A stretch of 6,024 bases of DNA from an uncultured Spirochaetota bacterium (GTDB lineage Bacteria; Spirochaetota; UBA4802; UBA5368), in the NCBI GenBank assembly GCA_937864375.1, contig CALMJO010000703.1:1-6024 (forward strand), read 5' to 3'. Positions 1 through 4,737 of this stretch are shown here, piece after piece. The position numbers were made by a program, and so were the translations under genes. Each line of letters begins with the position of its first letter. The stretch's first letter is position 1. The notes under the pieces are model-generated. The model saw nothing but the letters and a program-made list of their open reading frames with translations. It was not told the DNA's origin and made no database searches.

Positions 1-1421
1 GGAGCACGTTTTCCGTGTGGCTCCCCAACCGCCCGCCCAGGGGATTCGAGGGCACCTCAAGCGCACAGCTCGAGAGGGCCGACAAGCCCCCTGTGATGAA
101 GCCCGAGGAGCCCATCCCGTCGGTGCGCGTGGAGCTGCGCGGGGCGGAGGGGCGCCACAAGCCCGGCTACATACTCGCGGTGGACGACGATCCCGTAAGC
201 CTCAAGATCATCACCCAGATGCTTGCCGCCGAGGGACACGAAGTGCGCACCGCGACGAACGGTCCCGACGCCATCGCCCTCATCAACGCCGACCTCCCGT
301 CGCTGGTGCTGCTCGACCTGATGCTCCCGGGCATGAGCGGTTACGAGCTGGCCTACACGCTGCGCACAAAACACTCGGGGATGTACATTCCCATCATCAT
401 GGTCTCGGCGCGCACGCAGCTGAACGATCTTGTGCGCGGATTTATCTTTGGGGGGAACGATTACATCACCAAGCCCTTCAACGCCAAGGAGCTCCTGGTG
501 CGCGTGGAGAACCAGCTGGCCATAGGCTACATCTTCCAGATGGAGGAGCGGGTGAAGGCCCACCTCTCCGCGAAGTCGAACGACCTGGAGACATCGCTCC
601 TGGAGCGCACCGCGTCGCTGAACGAGGCGGTGACGAAGATGAGCGAGTGGGAGAGGCTGCTCCTGGACGACCTGAACCTCGCGCGCCTGTTCGTGGGGAA
701 GATGATGATGAAGCGGATCAATTCCGCCGACAGGCTTGACGTGGAGATCCACTACGATCCGCTCTACACCATAGGCGGGGACATCTACGACATCTACGAG
801 CACGGGCGCGGCCAGGTGCGCCTGATGGTCGTCGACGCGACCGGGCACGGGGTGAACGCCTCGTTCAACTGCATCTCCATCCTGACGGAGTACGACCTCA
901 TCCGCCGCACGGCGCTCTCCCCCGCCGAGGTCTTCACCTTCCTGAACGAACGCCTGTGCAGCAAGTTCCAGCACGCGCGCGTCTATTTCACCGGCTTCAT
1001 CGCCGACATAGACCTGAACAAGGGCATTCTCGTCGCAAGCTCGGCGGGTCACCCGGAGCAGTTCGTTCATGTCCCGGGAAAGGGCATCACAGGCGTGAAG
1101 CCGCACGGCGCCATCTGCGGCATCAACAGGAACCTGCAATTCAACGAGGTGCAGGTTGACTTCCCGGCGGGCTCCACGCTCTTCGTTTACACGGACGGCA
1201 TCCTTGAGAATTTCTCGTATGCACAGCGCGAGGTGGAGCGGCGGAAGGACGTGCTCAAGAACGAGGATTACCTGGAGGACGTTTTTGCGGAATGCGTGAA
1301 TCTGCCAGGCCTGGAGGAGATGCTCAAGAAGGTGCTCATGAGCATGAAGGGCGCCGACTATTCCAAGAGCCGCATGAGCGACGACGACATCACCATGGTC
1401 GCCGTCCGGCGGCGGTCGTAA
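1..1421 (+). CDS. Hybrid histidine kinase / receiver / PP2C (SpoIIE-RsbU type) phosphatase, 3' part only
   Basis: This is the C-terminal 472 residues of a signalling protein; the frame is open to the left edge. Numbering from the codon at nt 3, residues 1-10 (STFSVWLPNR) match the closing strand of a histidine-kinase ATPase domain (G-x-G-S-x-F-x-x-x-LP). A proline-rich linker follows, then a receiver domain (about 55-170) with acidic pocket D61-D63, phosphoacceptor D105 in LLDLMLPG, S135 and K157. A charged helical linker (about 165-240) leads to a PP2C/SpoIIE domain with metal-binding motifs GGD at 258-260, DATGHG at 278-283, YTDG at 396-399 and DDDIT from 460. All expected catalytic positions are present. 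By family knowledge such domains dephosphorylate Ser/Thr-phosphorylated anti-sigma-factor antagonists, here presumably under phosphorelay control. An internal ATG at 96 could start a separate receiver-phosphatase, but it has no close Shine-Dalgarno and would leave the ATPase-like residues unexplained. No partner-switch gene (anti-sigma factor or antagonist) is visible. The phosphatase call is very secure; the fusion is probable. Confidence 0.9.
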   Translation, partial: STFSVWLPNRPPRGFEGTSSAQLERADKPPVMKPEEPIPSVRVELRGAEGRHKPGYILAVDDDPVSLKIITQMLAAEGHEVRTATNGPDAIALINADLPSLVLLDLMLPGMSGYELAYTLRTKHSGMYIPIIMVSARTQLNDLVRGFIFGGNDYITKPFNAKELLVRVENQLAIGYIFQMEERVKAHLSAKSNDLETSLLERTASLNEAVTKMSEWERLLLDDLNLARLFVGKMMMKRINSADRLDVEIHYDPLYTIGGDIYDIYEHGRGQVRLMVVDATGHGVNASFNCISILTEYDLIRRTALSPAEVFTFLNERLCSKFQHARVYFTGFIADIDLNKGILVASSAGHPEQFVHVPGKGITGVKPHGAICGINRNLQFNEVQVDFPAGSTLFVYTDGILENFSYAQREVERRKDVLKNEDYLEDVFAECVNLPGLEEMLKKVLMSMKGADYSKSRMSDDDITMVAVRRRS

Positions 1422-1442
1422 TCGTCCGGGGAAAAACCGTGG

Positions 1443-1463
1443 GGACGTCCCGCCGGGACGTCC
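1443..1463. terminator. Perfect 9-bp hairpin between convergent genes, probable bidirectional terminator
   Basis: Arms 1443-1451 (GGACGTCCC) and 1455-1463 (GGGACGTCC) pair perfectly around a 3-nt loop. The hairpin lies 22 nt after the phosphatase gene's stop and touches the last base of the kinase's TAG stop. On the minus strand a run of five T residues follows about 9 nt after the stem. On the plus strand only a loose T run (1472-1475) follows. It therefore looks better for the kinase transcript, though the U tract is too distant for a textbook intrinsic terminator. Each arm also contains the self-complementary octamer GGACGTCC, so it could instead be a dispersed repeat or a protein site. 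Confidence 0.5.
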
Positions 1464-3049
1464 TACGACAATTTTGGCGGGTACCCCGTGATCCCCCGTA
1501 TTTCATCATACAGCGGTTTCATCCTGTCGTAGAGCTTCGTGTACACCTTATCGTAAAGCTCCCTGTAGATGTCGCGGCTCTTCGCGATCGGCTCGTACAC
1601 CTTGCCGATCCGGGTCATCTGGGCCACGGCGGTCTTGAAGTCCGGGTGAATCTTGAGGCCCACCGCGGCGTCAATGGCCGCTCCCAGCGCCGACGTCTCG
1701 TAGGTGTGCGGCCGTTCGGCCGGGAGGTCAAAGATGTCGGCCGTGAGCTGCATGGCAACCTCGCTCTGGGAGCCCCCGCCCGATACCCGCAGCTTTTCCA
1801 CCTTAACGCCGTTGCGCTTTTCGGTGCGCAGCATTCCCTCCTTGAGCGCGTAGGCGAGCCCCTCGAGGATCGCGCGGTAGATGTGTACGCGGGTGTGGAC
1901 GTCGCCAAAGCCTATCACGGCGCCCTTGGCCTCGGGCCCGGGCACCTTGAGGCCGGGGGACCAGTACGGCTGCAGGATGAGGCCCATGGAGCCCGGAGGT
2001 ATGTCGGCCACCAGCCTGTCGAAGAGCGCCTCGGGGGAAATCTTCTTCTTCTTCGCGATGAGCTCCTCGCGCATCCCGAACTCGCGCTTGAACCAGCTCA
2101 CCATCCAGAAGCCGCGGTAGATCATCACCTCGGTGTTGTACGCGCCGGGCACCGCGCTCGGATAGGGCGGTATGAAGGGAATGATTTCAACGTACTTATC
2201 ATTTGTGGTCTCGACGGTCGCGGTGGTACCGTACGACAGGCAGGCGATCTCGGGGGTGAGGCAGCCCGAGCCCAGCACCTCGCAGGCCTTGTCGGCGGCG
2301 GCGGCGATCATGGGGAGCCCCGCGGGAAGACCCGTCGCGGCGGCGGCTTTTTTACAGATGGCGCCCAGGGTCTCGGAGGGACGCACCAGGTCGGGCAGGA
2401 GCGCCCTGTCCATCGGCCACATCTTCCACTTCATGTCCGACGGATTCGCCCAGGCCTGCGTCTTGTAGTCGAACGGGACGTATCCCACTATGTTGCCGGT
2501 AGAGTCGCGGTATTCGCCGGTGAGCCTGTGGATGAGAAAACCGGACAGGAAGAGGAGCTTGCGGGTTCTGTCCCAGATTTCCGGCTGATTCTGCCTTATC
2601 CAGTTCGCCTCGCAGTCGGCGATGCCCGCGTCCACCACGTTCTGCATGTTGATCGCCTGGAGCGCCAGCTTAAGTACCGGGTTGGGCCACGATTCCTTCT
2701 GCGCGCGGCGCTGGTCCAGCCACACTATCGCGGGCCTGAGCACCTTTCCGTTCTCGTCCAGGTTTATTACGGTGCAGCGCTGGGTGGTGATGGTCGCTCC
2801 GCGCACGGCGGACATGCGCGCGCGGTTGCGCGCGACGAGCTTTTTGCAGGTGAGACAGAGGGTTTTCCAGTAGTACTCGGGGTCCTGCTCGGCCCACCCG
2901 GGATTCACGGAGAAGTAGGGCTCGATGGGCGTCTTCACGATGTCGGCCTGGTTGCCCCTGGGGTCAATGAGCATCGCGCGTATGGACTGCGTGCCCACGT
3001 CGATGGCGAAGATGTAATCGGTCGATTTTTTCTGACTGCCGCCTTTCAT
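1463..3049 (-). CDS. FGGY-family carbohydrate/polyol kinase, substrate unknown
   Basis: A 528-residue cytoplasmic kinase that should transfer phosphate from ATP to a sugar or polyol. The N-terminal FGGY domain begins IFAIDVGTQSIRAMLID (13-29; D17 and the G19-T20 turn contact phosphate) and includes PGWAEQDPEYYW (50-61), TTQRCTV (88-94) and the IVWLDQR strand (108-114). The C-terminal domain has AAAADKACEVLGSG (249-262), in which D253 is the likely catalytic base, the ATP-side motif SYGTTATV (272-279) and the SGGGSQS loop (423-429). Length suits the family (about 480-530). The start is the ATG at 3049, set by a GGAGG 6 nt upstream; the frame stays open to a GTG at 3208, but the extra 53 residues are low-complexity and precede the family's N-terminus. 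The TTQRC segment recalls glycerol kinase NQRE, while WLDQR recalls xylulokinase, so the substrate cannot be named. No transporter or other sugar gene is visible beside it. Confidence 0.93.
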   Translation of the reverse strand: MKGGSQKKSTDYIFAIDVGTQSIRAMLIDPRGNQADIVKTPIEPYFSVNPGWAEQDPEYYWKTLCLTCKKLVARNRARMSAVRGATITTQRCTVINLDENGKVLRPAIVWLDQRRAQKESWPNPVLKLALQAINMQNVVDAGIADCEANWIRQNQPEIWDRTRKLLFLSGFLIHRLTGEYRDSTGNIVGYVPFDYKTQAWANPSDMKWKMWPMDRALLPDLVRPSETLGAICKKAAAATGLPAGLPMIAAAADKACEVLGSGCLTPEIACLSYGTTATVETTNDKYVEIIPFIPPYPSAVPGAYNTEVMIYRGFWMVSWFKREFGMREELIAKKKKISPEALFDRLVADIPPGSMGLILQPYWSPGLKVPGPEAKGAVIGFGDVHTRVHIYRAILEGLAYALKEGMLRTEKRNGVKVEKLRVSGGGSQSEVAMQLTADIFDLPAERPHTYETSALGAAIDAAVGLKIHPDFKTAVAQMTRIGKVYEPIAKSRDIYRELYDKVYTKLYDRMKPLYDEIRGITGYPPKLS

Positions 3050-3054
3050 GGTTT

Positions 3055-3059
3055 CCTCC
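3055..3059 (-). promoter_or_regulatory. Ribosome binding site of the FGGY kinase
   Basis: The minus strand reads GGAGGAAACCATG, a near-ideal Shine-Dalgarno with 5-6 nt spacing to the ATG at 3049. It decides this start over the in-frame GTG at 3208, which has no comparable site. Confidence 0.8.
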
Positions 3060-3061
3060 GG

Positions 3062-3112
3062 GACTGGTATGGGGGTGCGTGCGCGGTGCGCGATGCAAAG
3101 ACTATACCAGTC
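3062..3112. repeat. Spaced 9-bp inverted repeat in the kinase upstream region, possible operator
   Basis: GACTGGTAT at 3062-3070 and ATACCAGTC at 3104-3112 are perfect reverse complements, separated by 33 nt (centres 42 bp apart, close to four helical turns). The distal arm overlaps a minus-strand TATAGT (3101-3106) that could be the kinase -10 element. The proximal arm ends 12 nt before the kinase ATG and abuts the ribosome binding site. A two-site operator fits this layout. A 5'-leader hairpin is less likely, because transcription from that -10 would exclude the distal arm. No regulator gene is visible. Confidence 0.45.
3101..3106 (-). promoter_or_regulatory. Possible -10 element for the kinase gene
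   Basis: TATAGT on the minus strand matches the TATAAT consensus at five of six positions and lies 52-57 nt upstream of the kinase ATG. The best -35-like hexamer (ATGACG, 15-bp spacing) is weak, so the promoter is tentative. Confidence 0.3.
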
Positions 3113-3201
3113 GGCCGTATTCGTCATGCCATTTTTTGTCCCGGGACGGCGGCGCGGCAAAAAAGTGATAGGTTGGCGCGGAGGGGCGTGATAATATGGA
3201 G

Positions 3202-3230
3202 TTGACACCGTTATGCGGGGATAGTATCCA
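3202..3230 (+). promoter_or_regulatory. Probable sigma-70-type promoter of the selC-selA-selB unit
   Basis: A perfect TTGACA -35 hexamer at 3202-3207 is followed after 17 bp by TATCCA at 3225-3230, a weak -10. An overlapping TAGTAT (3222-3227) is closer to consensus but spaced only 14 bp. Initiation near 3237 would put the start about 13 nt before the tRNA 5' end, reasonable for a tRNA leader trimmed by RNase P. No other good promoter lies between here and selA. Confidence 0.5.
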
Positions 3231-3249
3231 CGCAGGTATCAGCATTACT

Positions 3250-3339
3250 GGAAGAGGATGGGATCTGGTGGTCTCCGCGGTCTTCAAAACCGTAGGCTGT
3301 AATTTATTGCAGCGGCAGGTTCGATTCCTGCCCCTTCCG
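3250..3339 (+). tRNA. selC: tRNA-Sec (anticodon UCA)
   Basis: A 90-nt selenocysteine tRNA that reads UGA. Acceptor 5' strand GGAAGAGG (3250-3257) is followed by AU. The D arm has six pairs (3260-3265 with 3270-3275) and a 4-nt loop UGGU, diagnostic of bacterial tRNA-Sec. The anticodon arm (3277-3281 with 3289-3293) carries loop CUUCAAA with UCA at 3284-3286. The long variable arm pairs CUGUAA (3297-3302) with UUGCAG (3307-3312). The T arm is GCAGG/CCUGC (3315-3319, 3327-3331) with loop UUCGAUU. The discriminator is G3339 and CCA is not encoded. Oddly, only seven nucleotides (3332-3338) remain to pair with the eight-nucleotide acceptor 5' strand, so A3255 must bulge or mispair. The gene directly precedes selA and selB, which confirms the assignment. 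Confidence 0.97.
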
Positions 3340-3343
3340 CATT

Positions 3344-3349
3344 GAGGTG
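3344..3349 (+). promoter_or_regulatory. Ribosome binding site of selA
   Basis: GAGGTG sits 4 nt after the tRNA discriminator base and 2 nt before the selA ATG (GAGG core spaced 4 nt). The whole gap between tRNA and selA is 12 nt (3340-3351), so this is the only possible Shine-Dalgarno. Confidence 0.65.
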
Positions 3350-3351
3350 CC

Positions 3352-4737
3352 ATGGGAGCGTCCGACGCATACAGGAACATACCCCAGGTCGAGCGCGTGC
3401 TGGATCGGGACGATGTGCGCGCGTGGGTGCCGGAACTGGGGCGCGAGATCGTGCTCGCCATCGTGCGCGAGGAGCTCGCGCGCTGCCGCGCGGGGCTGCG
3501 CGACGACCCTGACTTGAACGTGGACGGGATCTACCGGGCGGTTGCCGACCGGTGCGAGGCGAAACGCCGCGAAAAGCTCCAGCGCGTGATCAACGGCACC
3601 GGGGTGATCCTCCACACGAACCTGGGACGCGCACCCATCCCGCGCGAGCTCCTGGAGCGAATGGCCGATGAGCTATCCGGATACTGCAACCTCGAGTATT
3701 ACATCCCGGAAAAGAAGCGCGGCAAGCGCGGGGGCTACGCCGAGGAGCTTGTCGCGCACCTCGCCGGCGCCCAAGACGCACTCATCGTCAATAACAACGC
3801 CTCGAGCGTGTACCTCATCCTCCGGCAGTTCGGAACGGGACGGGAGGTCATCGTCTCCCGCGGCGAGCTCGTCCAGATAGGGGGCGGGTTCCGCATTCCG
3901 GACATCATGCGCGAGAGCGGCGCCCGGCTCGTGGAGGTGGGCACCACCAATATCACCACGCTCGATGATTATCGCGGCGCGATCACCCCGGACACGGCTA
4001 TGCTCTTTTCGGCGCACCGGTCCAATTTCAAGATGAAGGGATTCACTGACGCTCCGTCCATTAAGGAGCTTTCTTCCCTGAAGAATGAGCGCGTCCTGCT
4101 GGTGCGCGACCTGGGCAGCGGGAACCTCGTGTTCGACGACAGGCTTCCCTCCAACTTCGAGCCCACCGTCGCCTACGAGATGAGCCAGGGCGCCGACCTG
4201 GTGTGCTTCAGCGGCGACAAGCTCATGGGCGCCTGCCAGGCGGGAATCATCGTCGGGCGGAAGGACCTCGTGGGCGCCTTGAAGAAGAATCCGCTGATGC
4301 GGATGCTGCGCGTCGACAAGCTCACGTATTTCCTTCTTCAAGAAACGCTCATCCGCCACATGAACGGGGAGCACCACATGATCCCGGCGTGGGACTTCAT
4401 CTTCCAGGATTCCCACGCGCTGGATAAAAAGATCACGCGCTTCATGAAGCTCCTCGCCTCTCCCTCTAAAAAGGACTGCGTGCGCAAGACGGCGCTCCAG
4501 AGCGCCTTCGGGGGCGGGTCGCTTCCCACGATGGTGCTCAGGAGCGAGGGCGTGAGGATCGAGGTGCCCGGCATGGCGCCTGTGGACATCGCCGACGCGC
4601 TCGCCGCGCACACGCCGCCCATCGTGGGCTACATCGACGAAAACACATTCACGCTCGATTTCCGCACGCTCTTCCCCGACGATCTCCCCGCGCTCGCCGC
4701 GGCCGTCGACGGCATCCTCCCGCACGAAGGCGCGTAA
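3352..4737 (+). CDS. selA: L-seryl-tRNA(Sec) selenium transferase
   Basis: A 461-residue PLP enzyme that converts seryl-tRNA(Sec) to selenocysteinyl-tRNA(Sec) using selenophosphate; family members assemble as large rings in the cytosol. An N-terminal helical segment (about 8-78), which in the family binds the tRNA, is followed by the hallmark INGTGVILHTNLGRAP (80-95), YCNLEYYIPEKKRGKR (111-126), VNNNASSV (146-153), SRGELVQIGGGFRIPDIM (169-186), EVGTTN (195-200), RDLGSGNL (252-259) and the PLP-lysine motif SGDKLMGACQAG (287-298) with K290. The small C-terminal domain contains GGGSLP (387-392). Length is normal for SelA. The start at 3352 follows GAGGTG and gives the usual N-terminus. Motif variants ASSV (commonly AAAV) and GACQAG (commonly GGPQAG) suggest a diverged branch, but the lysine and surrounding pocket are intact. 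It overlaps selB by one base and follows selC by 12 nt, a dedicated selenocysteine unit. Confidence 0.97.
   Translation: MGASDAYRNIPQVERVLDRDDVRAWVPELGREIVLAIVREELARCRAGLRDDPDLNVDGIYRAVADRCEAKRREKLQRVINGTGVILHTNLGRAPIPRELLERMADELSGYCNLEYYIPEKKRGKRGGYAEELVAHLAGAQDALIVNNNASSVYLILRQFGTGREVIVSRGELVQIGGGFRIPDIMRESGARLVEVGTTNITTLDDYRGAITPDTAMLFSAHRSNFKMKGFTDAPSIKELSSLKNERVLLVRDLGSGNLVFDDRLPSNFEPTVAYEMSQGADLVCFSGDKLMGACQAGIIVGRKDLVGALKKNPLMRMLRVDKLTYFLLQETLIRHMNGEHHMIPAWDFIFQDSHALDKKITRFMKLLASPSKKDCVRKTALQSAFGGGSLPTMVLRSEGVRIEVPGMAPVDIADALAAHTPPIVGYIDENTFTLDFRTLFPDDLPALAAAVDGILPHEGA
4726..4730 (+). promoter_or_regulatory. Ribosome binding site of selB inside the end of selA
   Basis: GAAGG lies 6 nt before the selB ATG at 4737. 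The TAATG junction merges the selA stop (4735-4737) with the selB start, so selB translation is probably coupled to selA. Confidence 0.5.

Larger units (their letters stand above)
3050..3249. other. Divergent intergenic region between the kinase and selC
   Basis: These 200 nt separate the leftward kinase from the rightward selC-selA-selB unit and must hold promoters for both. They contain the kinase ribosome site, the spaced inverted repeat, a 10-bp palindrome GTCCCGGGAC at 3138-3147 flanked by six T residues (3132-3137), and the TTGACA element of selC. A short direct repeat of GTATC (3224-3228 and 3236-3240) lies just before the tRNA. I see no convincing small gene here. Confidence 0.6.

Noticed and set aside
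57..1139. A 360-codon minus-strand frame opposite the receiver-phosphatase gene
   Set aside because: The plus strand shows complete receiver and PP2C motifs. The minus frame is a compositional shadow with no family resemblance.
1463..3049. Possibility that the kinase or another gene here is a selenoprotein
   Set aside because: No in-frame TGA interrupts any of the four genes, and I see no SECIS-like hairpin after a UGA. The window holds the machinery only.
3132..3147. T run plus GTCCCGGGAC palindrome as a terminator
   Set aside because: On the plus strand the T residues precede the stem rather than follow it, and on the minus strand an A run follows the stem, so neither direction has terminator geometry.
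1292..3205. A 637-codon open frame on the plus strand opposite the kinase
   Set aside because: It is antisense to a kinase with complete FGGY motifs. The translation is rich in Arg, His, Gly and Val with no recognisable domain, as expected for a mirror frame of GC-rich coding DNA. It also starts inside the phosphatase gene.
3050..3208. N-terminal extension of the kinase from a GTG at 3208
   Set aside because: The 53 extra residues resemble no FGGY N-terminus, and the ATG at 3049 has an ideal GGAGG site right before the conserved first strand.
3673..4725. A 350-codon minus-strand frame opposite selA
   Set aside because: It is antisense to SelA, whose hallmark motifs and PLP lysine are intact on the plus strand; the minus translation shows no domain.
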